64,000 nt of DNA from Sphingomonas melonis (GCF_013409985.1 NZ_JACCBY010000003.1:521060-585059), one strand, 5' to 3'; shown: positions 46,717 through 56,416, counted from the first letter of the stretch. Numbers and translations are program-made. The notes: a model not told the origin generated them from the sequence alone.

Positions 46717-48687
46717 TTACCGCGGCGCGACCGACCGCTGCGTGAAGCGGTACAGGCCGGCGAGGAGCGCGAGGAACGCCAGCGTCCCACCGATCAGCGC
46801 GATCGGCGCGAAGCCGCCCGGTGCGATCGCCAATGGGGCGTCGGAATTGCCGAGGTAGACCAGGACCGCGAAGGCGACGCCCCACAGGCTTTCGCCGACG
46901 ATCATGCCGGTTGCGGTGAGCACGCCCATCCGCTTGGCAAGCTCGACATCGGCGGTACGCTCCGCCCAGCGGTCGTAGATCGCCCCGATCACCGCGCCCA
47001 GCACCAGCGGCAGCGTCACCGCCATCGGCAGGTAGACGCCAAGGCCGATGCCGAGCGGCGGCAGGCGCAGCTTGCCGAGGCGACCGAGCGTCTCGTCGAG
47101 CAGGATCACGCCGACGCCGATAAGCGCGCCATAGCCGATCATCGTCCAGTTGAGGTCGCCGCCCAGCACGCCCTTGGCCAGCGCCGAGATCAGCGCCGCC
47201 TGCGGGGCGGCGAGCGCATTGGGACCGGCGCCCGGCGCGCCCTGGAAGCCCAACGTCGTCGCGAGCAGTTCGAGCACCGGCGGCACCACGAGGCTGCCGA
47301 AGATCACGCCGAAGATGAGCGCGACCTGCTGCTTCCACGGCGTCGCGCCGACGAGCTGGCCGGTCTTGAGATCCTGGAGATTGTCGTTCGAGATGGTGGC
47401 GACGCCGAAGACGATGCCGGTGACGATCAGCGCATAGGCGACCAGCGCCTGCGTCGTGTCCGGCCCCGCCCCGCGCCCGAACAGCCCGACGAGCATCAGG
47501 CTGGCGGCGATCACCGACAGGATGCCGATGCCCGACACCGGGCTGTTCGACGCGCCGATCAGGCCCGCCATATAGCCGCAGACCGCGGCGATCACGAGGC
47601 CGAGCACCAGCACGAACACCAGGGCGCCGGCGATCAGCACCAGCGCCGATCCTTCCAGCGGGCCGCCGACGATGACCGACCACAGCAGGCCGGCAATCGG
47701 GATCAGCGTCGCAAGGATGACGGCGACGACGATGCCGATCGACAGGTCGCGCTCGCCCAGTTCGAGCACCGCGCCGCCGCGCTTGGCCTTGCTCGCCGCG
47801 ATCGACGAGCGGATGCCGGAGAGTACCGGTCCGATGATGCGCAGCAGCGTCCAGATCGCGGCGACGCCGATCACGCCGGCGCCGAGGAAGCGGACATCGG
47901 TGCGGAACACGCCGCCCGCCCAGTCTTCGAGGCCGACGCCCACCGCCGCCGGCGACAGGCCGGTCAGGATCGGCAGGGCGATCCACCAGCCGATGACGAC
48001 GCCCGCGAACATCGCCAGCCCGACCGACAGGCCGACGAGATGCCCGGCGCCGATGAGCGCGAACGACAGGCCGCCGGCAATGCCGGTGGTGCCGGCGCCG
48101 ACGCGGAAGAAGTGCGCCGCCTCGCTGGCGACGAGCTTGGTCTGGGTGAGCAGCGCGAAGCCGGCGGAGGCGAGGGCGTTGACGACGATGACCTTGAGGC
48201 CGCGCGCGCTCTCCGCCTCACCGGCGCGGCTGCCGGCGCCGACCATCAGCACCTCGGCGGCAGCGCGGCCTTCGGGATAAGGCAGATCGGTATCGACGAC
48301 GAGCGCGCGGCGCAGCGGCACCGAGAACATCACGCCGAGGATGCCGCCGGTCATCGTGATCCCGGCGGTAAGCAGATAGGGAAAGCCCTGCCACCAGCCG
48401 ATCATGACCAGGCCGGGCAGCACGAAGATGATCGCCGCCAGCGTCCCCGCCGCCGAGGCGACGGTCTGCACGATATTGTTCTCGAGGATCGTCGCGCCGG
48501 GCAGATAGCGCAGGATCGCCATCGAGATGACCGCCGCCGGGATCGAGGTGGCGAAGGTCAGCCCGACCTTCAGACCGAGATAGACGTTGGCCGCGGTGAA
48601 CAGCAGGGTGATGACCCCGCCGAGCAGGATACCGCGGACGGTCAGCTCGGCGACGGGCCGCGCGATGGGGCTGGGGGCAGTGGCCAT
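46717..48687 (-). CDS. OPT family oligopeptide transporter
   Basis: A 656-residue inner-membrane protein with about 14-16 hydrophobic segments. 'LTVRGILLGGVITLLFTAANVYLGLKVGLTFATSIPAAVISM' (quoted in part) is the conserved start of the OPT family; 'NNIVQTVASAAGTLAAIIFV' and 'NDNLQDLKTGQLVGATPWKQQ' are further family motifs. It imports peptides or metal-chelate complexes by proton symport. ATG 48687; the far longer open frame upstream is antisense to hom. Divergent from hom over 141 bases. Confidence 0.93.
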   Translation of the reverse strand: MATAPSPIARPVAELTVRGILLGGVITLLFTAANVYLGLKVGLTFATSIPAAVISMAILRYLPGATILENNIVQTVASAAGTLAAIIFVLPGLVMIGWWQGFPYLLTAGITMTGGILGVMFSVPLRRALVVDTDLPYPEGRAAAEVLMVGAGSRAGEAESARGLKVIVVNALASAGFALLTQTKLVASEAAHFFRVGAGTTGIAGGLSFALIGAGHLVGLSVGLAMFAGVVIGWWIALPILTGLSPAAVGVGLEDWAGGVFRTDVRFLGAGVIGVAAIWTLLRIIGPVLSGIRSSIAASKAKRGGAVLELGERDLSIGIVVAVILATLIPIAGLLWSVIVGGPLEGSALVLIAGALVFVLVLGLVIAAVCGYMAGLIGASNSPVSGIGILSVIAASLMLVGLFGRGAGPDTTQALVAYALIVTGIVFGVATISNDNLQDLKTGQLVGATPWKQQVALIFGVIFGSLVVPPVLELLATTLGFQGAPGAGPNALAAPQAALISALAKGVLGGDLNWTMIGYGALIGVGVILLDETLGRLGKLRLPPLGIGLGVYLPMAVTLPLVLGAVIGAIYDRWAERTADVELAKRMGVLTATGMIVGESLWGVAFAVLVYLGNSDAPLAIAPGGFAPIALIGGTLAFLALLAGLYRFTQRSVAPR

Positions 48688-48828
48688 TATGGGAAAAGCG
48701 CTCGCAGGCTGAATGGAATTGGCACGGGTTGTGGCACGGGGCGATACGATGGGGCAATGGTGACGATCGGCGCGACATAAAGCTGCGCCGGATGGACAGG
48801 CAACGCGCCTTTCCGCTAGGCGGCGGCC

Positions 48829-50124
48829 ATGGAAAGCAACACACCCTTGCGCGTCGCCCTTGCCGGGCTCGGAACCGTGGGCGGCGGCGTCGTCCGCCTG
48901 CTCGATGCCAACCGCGATCTGATCACCCGCCGCGCCGGCCGGCCGATCGAGGTCGTCGCGATTTCCGCGCGGGATCGCAACAAGGATCGCGGCATCGATC
49001 TGACCCGCTTCGCCTGGATCGACGACATGCGCGATCTCGCCGGCCACGCCGAGGCCGACGTCGTCGTCGAGCTGATCGGCGGCTCGGACGGGCCGGCGCT
49101 GACGCTGGCGCGGCAGACGATCGCGGCGGGCAAGGGGTTCGTCACCGCCAACAAGGCGATGATCGCCCACCACGGCCTCGAACTCGCACAGGCTGCGGAA
49201 ACCGCCGCGGTGCCGCTCAAGTTCGAGGCGGCGGTGGCGGGCGGCGTGCCGGTCATCAAGGGGCTGCGCGAAGGCGCCGCCGCCAACCGGATCAGCCGCG
49301 TCTACGGCATCCTCAACGGCACCTGCAATTTCATCCTGTCGAAGATGGAAGCCGAAGGCCGCGACTTTGCTGAGGTGCTCGCCGAGGCGCAGGCGCTCGG
49401 CTATGCCGAATCGGACCCCAGCTTCGACATCGACGGCGTCGATGCGGCGCACAAATTGTCGATCCTCGCCAGCCTCGCCTTCGGCACGCGGCCGGCGTTC
49501 GGTGACGTCTCCGCCACCGGCGTGCGCCACGTCATCGCCGCCGACATCGCCGAGGCGGCGGCGCTCGGCTATCGTGTGCGGCTGGTCGGGGTTGCCGAGG
49601 CCGATGCACATGGCCTGTTCCAGCGGGTCCATCCGCATCTCGTACCGGTCGATCATCCCCTCGCGCATGTCACCGGCTCGCTCAACGCGGTGGTGGCGGA
49701 GGGCAATTACGTCGGCCGGCTGTTCTTCCAGGGCGCCGGCGCCGGCGAGGGGCCGACTGCGAGCGCGGTGGTCGCCGACCTGATCGACATCGCGCGCGGT
49801 GAATATGGCTCGCCCTATGCGATGCCGGCGGCGGCGCTGACCGCCGAACGCGCCGCCGACACCGGCGAACGGAGGGCCCGCGCCTATCTGCGCTTCACCG
49901 TCCCTGATCGCGTCGGCGTGCTGGCCGAGATCGCAGCGGCGATGCGCGACGCGGGCGTGTCGATCGAGAGCCTGATCCAGCGCGGAGTCGCGGCGGACGG
50001 CAGCGCGATCGTCGCCATCGTCACCCACGAAGGGCCGGAACGCGCGGTCGTCCACGCGCTGGAGAAGTTGCGCGGATCGCAGAGCCTGTCCGGCCTGCCG
50101 CTGTGGATGCCCATCCTGGGGTGA
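48829..50124 (+). CDS. hom: homoserine dehydrogenase
   Basis: A 431-residue monofunctional homoserine dehydrogenase that reduces aspartate semialdehyde for Thr and Met synthesis. NAD(P) loop 'ALAGLGTVGGGVVRLL' near residue 10, catalytic segment 'GILNGTCNFILSKMEAEGRDFAEVLAEAQALGYAESDPSFDIDG' (parts) with the family lysine/aspartate, and a C-terminal ACT domain ('YLRFTVPDRVGVLAEIAAAMRDAGVSIES', about 350-420) for feedback inhibition. Confidence 0.96.
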   Translation: MESNTPLRVALAGLGTVGGGVVRLLDANRDLITRRAGRPIEVVAISARDRNKDRGIDLTRFAWIDDMRDLAGHAEADVVVELIGGSDGPALTLARQTIAAGKGFVTANKAMIAHHGLELAQAAETAAVPLKFEAAVAGGVPVIKGLREGAAANRISRVYGILNGTCNFILSKMEAEGRDFAEVLAEAQALGYAESDPSFDIDGVDAAHKLSILASLAFGTRPAFGDVSATGVRHVIAADIAEAAALGYRVRLVGVAEADAHGLFQRVHPHLVPVDHPLAHVTGSLNAVVAEGNYVGRLFFQGAGAGEGPTASAVVADLIDIARGEYGSPYAMPAAALTAERAADTGERRARAYLRFTVPDRVGVLAEIAAAMRDAGVSIESLIQRGVAADGSAIVAIVTHEGPERAVVHALEKLRGSQSLSGLPLWMPILG

Positions 50125-50203
50125 GGCGAATTCGGCCCGGCCGGCGGGAGGGCTATCGCCTATGGCTGAGGTGGTGAGGTTCGATCGGCGTCCTCATCAG
50201 GTT

Positions 50204-50310
50204 CGTCACCCCGGACTCGTTCCGGGGTCCACTTGGCCGCAAGAGAAAGGTTTCGAATCAAGCCCTTCTCCTCGCCGCGGAGTGGACCCCGGAACAAGTC
50301 CGGGGTGACG
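50204..50310. repeat. palindromic element, family A copy 5
   Basis: 107-base inverted repeat (cgtcaccccggactcgttcc to gaacaagtccggggtgacg) in the 229-base gap after hom, preceded by 'gggagggctatcgcc' and 'aggttcgatcggcg', the same outer flank as copy 6. Confidence 0.85.
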
Positions 50311-50353
50311 GGGTGGGCTTGAATATGCGATCGTCTCGCCCGGGCGGGAAGAA

Positions 50354-50767
50354 TTATGGCGTGCCGAGGTCGATCGGCACGCGGCCGCGCTTGTCGGGTT
50401 TCTTGGCGAAGGCCGATTTCGCCACCTTGGCGAGCGCGCCGACGATGGGGGCGATTGGCGGGCCGAAGCCGACGGTGCACCCCGCCTGCGTCGCTGCACA
50501 GGGCGGCGCCTCCAGCGCCAGTGCCGTCTTGGAAGAGAGATCGCGATTGGCGCCGCGGCCCGGTGGCGGCCCCGCCTCGTCGGGCAAGGGCAGCGATTGC
50601 GAGGTCTTGCCGTCGGCGCAGACGACGATGTCGCTTTTGTCGTCATGTGGTCGGTCCGTCGGCGCGCAGGGCTGCGGCGTGAGGATCGACCAGCGCTGCG
50701 GCTGTTCCGGTGCCGGACTGCTCGTGGCCGGCACCGCGGCCTGCAAGGCGATCGCCAGCCAGATCAT
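50354..50767 (-). CDS. small exported hypothetical protein with Cys pairs
   Basis: A 137-residue protein with a signal peptide (about 1-15, 'IWLAIALQAAVPA'). 'CAPTDRPHDDKSDIVVCADG' near residue 34 resembles 'CAPDPDRTDITVCGRR' in the upstream gene product, so the two share a short motif with two cysteines. A second Cys pair is at 'PPCAATQAGC'. No function known. ATG overlaps the stop of that gene (ATGA). Confidence 0.75.
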   Translation of the reverse strand: MIWLAIALQAAVPATSSPAPEQPQRWSILTPQPCAPTDRPHDDKSDIVVCADGKTSQSLPLPDEAGPPPGRGANRDLSSKTALALEAPPCAATQAGCTVGFGPPIAPIVGALAKVAKSAFAKKPDKRGRVPIDLGTP

Positions 50768-51111
50768 GGCGCGAGCGGGCGATTGGTGGCCCCGGTCAGG
50801 CCGTTGCGCGTGCTCATCGTGGCCCCGGCCATGCCTCCGCCGACGAGGAAGGGACTCAATTCCCTAACCGGATTGGTGCGGTTGAGCAGGCGGTCGCGCT
50901 CGACGATCACCGGCTGATATCTGGGGTCGCCGGGATCATGGACCACGAACGGCACGCGGAACCGGTCGGCGCGGCGTCGGCCGCACACCGTGATATCGGT
51001 CCTGTCGGGATCGGGCGCGCAGCGCTCTCCGGCGATCACGGTGGAGGAGCGCGCGATCAACGTCGCGGCATCTTCGATCGGGGCGGCGGACAGCAACAGC
51101 AGCGCGAACAT
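50764..51111 (-). CDS. small exported hypothetical protein, paralogous motif
   Basis: A 115-residue protein with a short signal peptide ('MFALLLLSAAPIEDAA'). 'ERCAPDPDRTDITVCGRRRADRFRVP' (in part) is the same two-cysteine 'DIxVCG' motif as in the next gene, a motif frequent in small sphingomonad secreted proteins. No known function. Overlaps the downstream gene by 4 nt and forms a two-gene unit. An in-frame extension upstream is antisense-like and not used. Confidence 0.72.
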   Translation of the reverse strand: MFALLLLSAAPIEDAATLIARSSTVIAGERCAPDPDRTDITVCGRRRADRFRVPFVVHDPGDPRYQPVIVERDRLLNRTNPVRELSPFLVGGGMAGATMSTRNGLTGATNRPLAP

Positions 51112-51169
51112 GGGATGCGTCTTCCCGATGGCCTCGGACGCATCAGTCTCCGTCAAGCCGCGTCCGATA

Positions 51170-51601
51170 TCAAGCCTCGATCGGGGCGACCCCCAGCCGC
51201 GGAATCTCGATCGCCGGGCAGCGGTCCATGACGACCTGCAAGCCGGCGGCTTCCGCCCGCGCGGCGGCGGCCGCGTTGACCACGCCCAATTGCAGCCACA
51301 CCGCTTTCGCGCCGATTGCGATCGCCTCGTCGACTGCTTCGCCCGCCGCGTCCGGGCGACGGAAGATGTCGACGATGTCGATGGGGTCGCCGAGCTGGTG
51401 AAGGTCGCGGAAGACGAACTCGCCATGGACATGCTCGCCGGTGATCTGCGGATTGACCGGGATGACACGATAGCCGTGGCGCTGGAGCATCGCCATCACG
51501 CCATAGGACGGGCGGTCGGGGCGGTCGGACGCGCCGACCATGGCGATCGTCCGTGCGCCTTCCAGCAGCGCCTTGATCGCGGCATCGTCGGTCAGCGGCA
51601 C
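51170..51601 (-). CDS. CoA-binding domain protein (YccU-like)
   Basis: A 143-residue single-domain CoA-binding Rossmann protein: 'ARTIAMVGASDRPDRPSYGVMAMLQRHGYRVIPVNP' (in part) is the CoA_binding_2 start, and 'AVWLQLGVVN' and 'VVMDRCPAIE' complete it. No catalytic role is established. GTG 51601 is the best start, with AGGAG at good spacing. It follows apbC by 11 bases, so is probably co-transcribed. Confidence 0.88.
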   Translation of the reverse strand: MPLTDDAAIKALLEGARTIAMVGASDRPDRPSYGVMAMLQRHGYRVIPVNPQITGEHVHGEFVFRDLHQLGDPIDIVDIFRRPDAAGEAVDEAIAIGAKAVWLQLGVVNAAAAARAEAAGLQVVMDRCPAIEIPRLGVAPIEA

Positions 51602-51612
51602 GGGCGGTCTCC

Positions 51613-52566
51613 TCAGTGGCTGCGCAGCCAGTCGTCGACCTGGCCCGCTATCGCATGGAACGCGGTCGCATCGGCGCCGTTCCCCGCCGCCGGCGGCTGG
51701 CCCGCGTCGGAGGCGGTGCGGATGCCGATCGCCAGCGGCACCCGGCCGAGGAAGGGCAGGCCGAGCCGTTCCGCGGTCGCCTGCGCGCCACCGTTGCCGA
51801 ACGGATCCGACAGCTCGCCGCAATGCGGACAGATATAGCCGGCCATATTCTCGACGATGCCGATGATCGGGATGCCCGCCTTGTCGAACAGGTCGATCGC
51901 GCGCGTCGCGTCGATCAACGCCAGATCCTGGGGCGTCGATACGATGATCGCGCCCGCCGGCTTGTGCTTCTGGACCATGGTCAACTGCACGTCCCCGGTG
52001 CCGGGCGGCAGGTCGAGCACCAGCGTGTCGGTCGCGCCCCAATCGGCGTCGACCAGCTGGGTCAGGGCCCCGGCCGCCATCGGACCGCGCCAGGCGATCG
52101 CCTTGCCCGGCTGGATGAGCTGGCCCATCGACAGCATCGGCACGCCGTATGGCGTGGGAACGGGGTCGAGCACCTTGTCCTTGGCGGTCGGCCGCTGGTC
52201 TTCCGCCGCCATCAGCCGCGGCTGCGACGGGCCATAGATGTCGGCGTCGACGAGGCCGACGCGCCGCCCGCGCGCCTTCAGCGCGATGGCGAGATTGGCG
52301 GCGAGCGTCGACTTGCCGACGCCGCCCTTGCCGCTCGCCACCGCGAGCAGCCGTCGCGTGACGCGCTCGGCGGTGACGACCAGCCGGACTTCGCCGGACC
52401 AGGCGGCGGTGGCGGCGGCGCGTACCGCCGCTTCGAGCGCATCGCGCTCGGCGCCGCCGAGGCCGGTCGCATCGAGGACGATGCCCGCCCGCGTGCCTTC
52501 GAAGCGGACCGTCGCCCGCTCGCCCGCGGCGGCGCGGATCGCGGCAATCGTTACGTCTTGTGTCAT
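51613..52566 (-). CDS. apbC: iron-sulfur cluster carrier ATPase ApbC/Mrp
   Basis: A 317-residue Mrp/NBP35 P-loop ATPase that delivers Fe-S clusters. A DUF59/MIP18-like N-terminal region is followed by the deviant Walker A 'ASGKGGVGKST' and 'GLVDADIYGPSQPRLM'. The cluster-holding C-x2-C is in 'GYICPHCGE'. ATG 52566 ('MTQDVTI') is preferred; 12 extra upstream residues look non-homologous. Divergent from hflK over 71 bases. Confidence 0.94.
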   Translation of the reverse strand: MTQDVTIAAIRAAAGERATVRFEGTRAGIVLDATGLGGAERDALEAAVRAAATAAWSGEVRLVVTAERVTRRLLAVASGKGGVGKSTLAANLAIALKARGRRVGLVDADIYGPSQPRLMAAEDQRPTAKDKVLDPVPTPYGVPMLSMGQLIQPGKAIAWRGPMAAGALTQLVDADWGATDTLVLDLPPGTGDVQLTMVQKHKPAGAIIVSTPQDLALIDATRAIDLFDKAGIPIIGIVENMAGYICPHCGELSDPFGNGGAQATAERLGLPFLGRVPLAIGIRTASDAGQPPAAGNGADATAFHAIAGQVDDWLRSH

Positions 52567-52637
52567 GCGGCACCAGATAGGGCTACGCCGACGGCTTGCC
52601 ACTGTTTTTCCGCGTCCGCCTTCTTATAAGGATAGGC

Positions 52638-53759
52638 ATGAATATCCTGCCGGGTCGCCGATCGCGCCCTCCCATACTCGCCAATGAAACGCCCAGGGGC
52701 CCCTGGGGCCAGGGCGACGACGCCAACGGTGGCTCCGGCGGCGGTCCGCGCAATCCCTGGTCGCTGCCGCCCGGCGCGCGCAAGACCGGCGCCAAGCAGA
52801 CCGCGCTCGACGAGTTCCTGCGCAAGGCGCGGGGCGGCGGCGGGGGCGGCAACGGCGGCGGGCTCGGCGGCCTGCCCGGTGCGCCCAACGCGCGGGCGCT
52901 GTGGCTGATCGGGGCCGGGATCATCCTGCTGGTATGGGTCCTCTACACCTCGATCCATCCGATCGCGCCGCAGGAGCGCGGCGTCGTGACCTATCTGGGC
53001 CGCTATTCCGGCACGCTCGATCCCGGTATCGCGATGACGATGCCGGCACCGATCGCGCGCGTCGTCAAGGTTGACGTGCAGAACATCCGGATCGAGAATT
53101 TTCCGGAGAGCGGCACCGAGAACCTGATGCTGACTCGCGACCAGAACATCATCGATCTGGCCTATGCGGTACGCTGGAAGATCTCGAGCCCGCAGAATTA
53201 CGTGTTCCAGATCGACCGGCCGCGCGACACCGTCCGCGCCACCGCGGAAAGCGCGATGCGCGAGGTCGTGGCCAACGTCAGCCTCGACTCGGCACTCGGG
53301 CCGGGCCGCGCGCTAATCGAGAACCAGGTGCAGGAGCGGATGCAGAAGGTGCTCGACGATTATAAGTCGGGGATCGTCGTCGTCGGCGTCGGCATCAAGC
53401 AGGCCGACCCGCCCGCGCGCGTCAACGACGCGTTCAAGGACGTCACCGCCGCGCAGCAGGACGCGCAGGGCGCGCGCAATCAGGCGCAATCCTACGCCAA
53501 GCAGGTCGTCGCCCGCGCCGAAGGCGAAGCATCGCAGTTCGACAAGGTGTACGAACAGTATCGCCTCGCCCCCGAGGTGACGCGCCGCCGCATGTATTAC
53601 GAGACCATGGAGGCCGTGCTGGCCAAGTCCGACAAGACGATCGTCGAAGCCAATGGCGTCGTGCCCTATCTGCCGCTCGACCGCCCACGGCGACTGCCCG
53701 ATGCCGCTCCGGCCCAGGCCCAGGCCCAGCCTGCCCCGGCGACGGGAGGCGGCCAGTGA
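52638..53759 (+). CDS. hflK: FtsH protease regulator HflK
   Basis: HflK, 373 residues. A Gly-rich cytoplasmic N-terminus (about 1-85), one membrane helix ('ALWLIGAGIILLVWVLYTS'), then an SPFH/band-7 domain ('QERGVVTYLGRYSGTLDPG') and a C-terminal coiled-coil ('QQDAQGARNQAQSYAKQVVARAEGEA'; part). With HflC it forms a cage around FtsH that limits access of membrane substrates. AAGGA ribosome site. Last codons overlap hflC by 4 nt. Confidence 0.95.
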   Translation: MNILPGRRSRPPILANETPRGPWGQGDDANGGSGGGPRNPWSLPPGARKTGAKQTALDEFLRKARGGGGGGNGGGLGGLPGAPNARALWLIGAGIILLVWVLYTSIHPIAPQERGVVTYLGRYSGTLDPGIAMTMPAPIARVVKVDVQNIRIENFPESGTENLMLTRDQNIIDLAYAVRWKISSPQNYVFQIDRPRDTVRATAESAMREVVANVSLDSALGPGRALIENQVQERMQKVLDDYKSGIVVVGVGIKQADPPARVNDAFKDVTAAQQDAQGARNQAQSYAKQVVARAEGEASQFDKVYEQYRLAPEVTRRRMYYETMEAVLAKSDKTIVEANGVVPYLPLDRPRRLPDAAPAQAQAQPAPATGGGQ

Positions 53760-54631
53760 ACGGCCTCTGGCGTCACCCCATCGCGCTCGGTCTCGCGGCG
53801 CTGATCCTCGTCATCCTGCTCTCCGCGACGATCACGATCGTTCCGGAGACGCAGCAGGCGGTGATCCTGCGCTTCGAACAGCCGGTACGCACAGTCAACG
53901 CATGGAAGGCAAACGAGCAGTTCGGCCGCACCGGTGCCGGTCCGATCCTGCGCATTCCGTTCATCGATCGGCTGGTCTGGCTCAACAAGCGTGTGCTCGA
54001 TGTCGATTACGACAACCAGCAGGTGCTCTCGTCCGACCAGCTGCGGCTCGAGGTCGATGCCTATGCACGGTTCCGCATCGTCGATCCGCTGAAGGCGGTA
54101 AATGCGACCGGCAGCACCTCGCAGACCGAGGCGGCGATCACCGAGGCGCTGCGCCCGCTGCTCGGCAGCTCGATCCGCAACGAGCTCGGCAACCAGCCGT
54201 TCGCGACGCTGCTGAGCCCCGAGCGTGACCAGGTGATGGACAATATCCAGATCCGCATGCAGCGGCTCGCCAGCCAATATGGCGTGCAGATCGTCGACGT
54301 GCGGATCAAGCACGCCGACCTGCCCGACGGCAGCCCGCTCGACCGCGCGCTCGCGCGGATGGCGACGGCACGCCAGCAACAGGCGACGACGATCCGCGCG
54401 CAGGGCCAGAAGGAAGCGCAGATCATCCGTGGCGAGGCCGATGCCGCCGCCGCGCGGATCTATGCGCAAAGCTTCACCAAGGATGCTGATTTCTACGACT
54501 TCTATCGGGCGATGCAGTCGTATCGGCATACCTTCGGCGCGGACGGCGGCGCGGCGCCGACGGGATCGACCTCCATCATCTTGTCGCCTGGAAACAGTTA
54601 CTTGCGCGAGTTCGAAGGGCGGGGGCGTTGA
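53756..54631 (+). CDS. hflC: FtsH protease regulator HflC
   Basis: HflC, 291 residues, membrane anchor at about 10-28, SPFH domain ('TIVPETQQAVILRFEQPVR') and 'VQIVDVRIKHADLPDGSPLDRALARM' (in part), the conserved HflC segment before the coiled coil. GTG start inside the hflK stop (GTGA), with GGGAGG upstream. Acts with HflK at the inner membrane. Confidence 0.95.
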   Translation: MNGLWRHPIALGLAALILVILLSATITIVPETQQAVILRFEQPVRTVNAWKANEQFGRTGAGPILRIPFIDRLVWLNKRVLDVDYDNQQVLSSDQLRLEVDAYARFRIVDPLKAVNATGSTSQTEAAITEALRPLLGSSIRNELGNQPFATLLSPERDQVMDNIQIRMQRLASQYGVQIVDVRIKHADLPDGSPLDRALARMATARQQQATTIRAQGQKEAQIIRGEADAAAARIYAQSFTKDADFYDFYRAMQSYRHTFGADGGAAPTGSTSIILSPGNSYLREFEGRGR

Positions 54632-54746
54632 TCCCCAGGGATTGCACCCCAACTTTCGGGCGTATGAACATTCAAGCGGCGTTCAGGCGTTTGGGTCCAC
54701 TAAGGCACCAAATCTGAACGCCCATCCAGAAGAGGATTTTCTCCTA

Positions 54747-56312
54747 GTGCGCTACGCCTACGCCATTACCAGTGCGCTTCTCCTCGGCGGCGCGACCGCC
54801 ACGCTGGCGCTGCAGCCGAGCACCGCGCAACAGGCCCAGAACGAGCCCGGCGCGATCCAGGCCGCCGCGCCCAAGGCCGGCGCGCCGATGAGCTTCGCCG
54901 ACATGGTCGCCAAGCTGCAGCCGGCGGTCGTCAACATCTCGACCAAGCAGACGATCGTCCAGCGCCAGCCGGCCAACCCGTTCTCGGGCACGCCGTTCGG
55001 CGATCTGTTCGGCGGCATGGGCGGCGGTCAGGGCGGCGCACCGGTGAAGCGCGAGGGCGCGTCGCTCGGCTCGGGCTTCCTCATCTCGCCGGACGGCTAT
55101 GTCGTGACCAACAACCACGTCATCGCGCCGGGTGCGGAGGGGGCGACGGTCAATTCGATCACCGTCACGCTGAGCAACAACAAGGAATATACCGCGCGGG
55201 TCATCGGCAAGGATCAGGATTCGGACCTGGCGCTGCTCAAGATCGACGCCGCCGGCCTGCCGTTCGTGAAGTGGGGCGATTCGAGCCGCGCGCGTGTCGG
55301 CGACTGGGTACTGGCGATCGGCGAGCCCTTCGGCCTCGGCGGCACGGTGACCGCGGGCATCATCTCGGCGATCAACCGCGTCACCGGTCAGGGCGGCGCC
55401 TATGACCAGTTCATCCAGACCGACGCCTCGATCAATCAGGGCAATTCGGGGGGCCCGATGTTCGACCTCAACGGCAATGTGATCGGCGTCAATTCGCAGA
55501 TCTTCAGCCAGTCGGGCGGCAATATCGGCATCGGCTTCGCCATTCCCGCGGCGACCGCCAAGCCGATCATCGAGACGTTCATGAAGGGTGGCAAGATCAC
55601 CCGCGGCTATATCGGCGTGACCATCGGTGGCGCGGTCAATGACGATGCCGCCGCAGCGCTCGGTATCCCCAAGAACCAGGGCGAGCTGATCGCCAAGGTC
55701 GAGCCGAATGGCCCGGCGGCGAAGGGCGGCCTGCGCGCCGGCGACGTCGTCACCAAGATCAACGGCCAGCAGGTGACGCCGGACCAGACGCTGACCCGTC
55801 TCGTCTCGAACCTCCAGCCGGGCACGACCGCGCGGTTCGAGGTGCTGCGCGCCGGCCAGCCGACGACGGTCAACATCCAGGTCGCGACCCGGCCGTCGAA
55901 CGACCAGATCAAGGCGCTGGCGAACGGCGGCGAGGATTCGGGCGGGTTCGGCCCCAACGACCCGCAGGGGGATGGCAGCGACGACGACAGCGGCACCGGC
56001 GCGGGCACGACGCAGGGCAGCTCGGCGCCGCTCGGCATCGCCGTCCAGCCGCTGACGCCGGGCATCGCCCGTGCGGTGGGCGTCGATCCCACCGTGCAGG
56101 GCGTGGTGGTTGCGGCGGTCGATTCGAGCAGCGATGCGGCGGGCAAGCTGAAGCGCGGCGATGTGATCCAGGCGGTCAACAGCGTTCCGGTGCGCACCTC
56201 CGCGGATGTCGCGCGGATCGTCGCGCAGGCGAAGGCGGCGGGCCGTCCGCAGGTGCTGCTGCTGATCCAGCGCGGTCGTGTGCCGGGCTTCATCGCGGTG
56301 AAGATCAAGTAA
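54747..56312 (+). CDS. degP: DegP/HtrA-type periplasmic serine protease
   Basis: A 521-residue Do-family protease. Signal peptide (about 1-28), trypsin-like domain with H124 ('VVTNNHVI'), D160 ('DQDSDLALLK') and S234 ('QGNSGGPMF'), then two PDZ domains (about 285-375 and 430-510) separated by an acidic Gly/Asp-rich linker. It degrades or refolds misfolded periplasmic proteins. GTG 54747 ('RYAYAITSALLLGG') is chosen because it opens a signal peptide and has AGAGGA upstream; the open frame before it lies over hflC. The hflKC-degP order is common. Confidence 0.94.
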   Translation: MRYAYAITSALLLGGATATLALQPSTAQQAQNEPGAIQAAAPKAGAPMSFADMVAKLQPAVVNISTKQTIVQRQPANPFSGTPFGDLFGGMGGGQGGAPVKREGASLGSGFLISPDGYVVTNNHVIAPGAEGATVNSITVTLSNNKEYTARVIGKDQDSDLALLKIDAAGLPFVKWGDSSRARVGDWVLAIGEPFGLGGTVTAGIISAINRVTGQGGAYDQFIQTDASINQGNSGGPMFDLNGNVIGVNSQIFSQSGGNIGIGFAIPAATAKPIIETFMKGGKITRGYIGVTIGGAVNDDAAAALGIPKNQGELIAKVEPNGPAAKGGLRAGDVVTKINGQQVTPDQTLTRLVSNLQPGTTARFEVLRAGQPTTVNIQVATRPSNDQIKALANGGEDSGGFGPNDPQGDGSDDDSGTGAGTTQGSSAPLGIAVQPLTPGIARAVGVDPTVQGVVVAAVDSSSDAAGKLKRGDVIQAVNSVPVRTSADVARIVAQAKAAGRPQVLLLIQRGRVPGFIAVKIK

Positions 56313-56385
56313 CCCGTTGCGCATGCTGGCGTGCAGGTCACCGGCGTTTCGCCGGGGGCCCTGCCGCCGGGATGACCGAGACATG

Positions 56386-56416
56386 GGGCCGTCGCTCAGC
56401 CGAGCGGCGGCCCTTT
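56386..56416 (+). terminator. Rho-independent terminator after degP
   Basis: GGGCCGTCGCTC / GAGCGGCGGCCC is a 12-bp stem with one G-T pair and a 4-base loop, followed by TTTCCTTTT, 74 bases after the degP stop. Confidence 0.8.

Noticed and set aside
46717..50055. 1112-codon open frame on the - strand across hom
   Set aside because: Only the part from 48687 down is the OPT transporter; the upstream part is antisense to hom.
54679..54721. gcgttcag / ctgaacgc inverted repeat before degP as a regulator site
   Set aside because: Arms of 8 bases separated by 27 bases, no known regulator match; kept only as a note.
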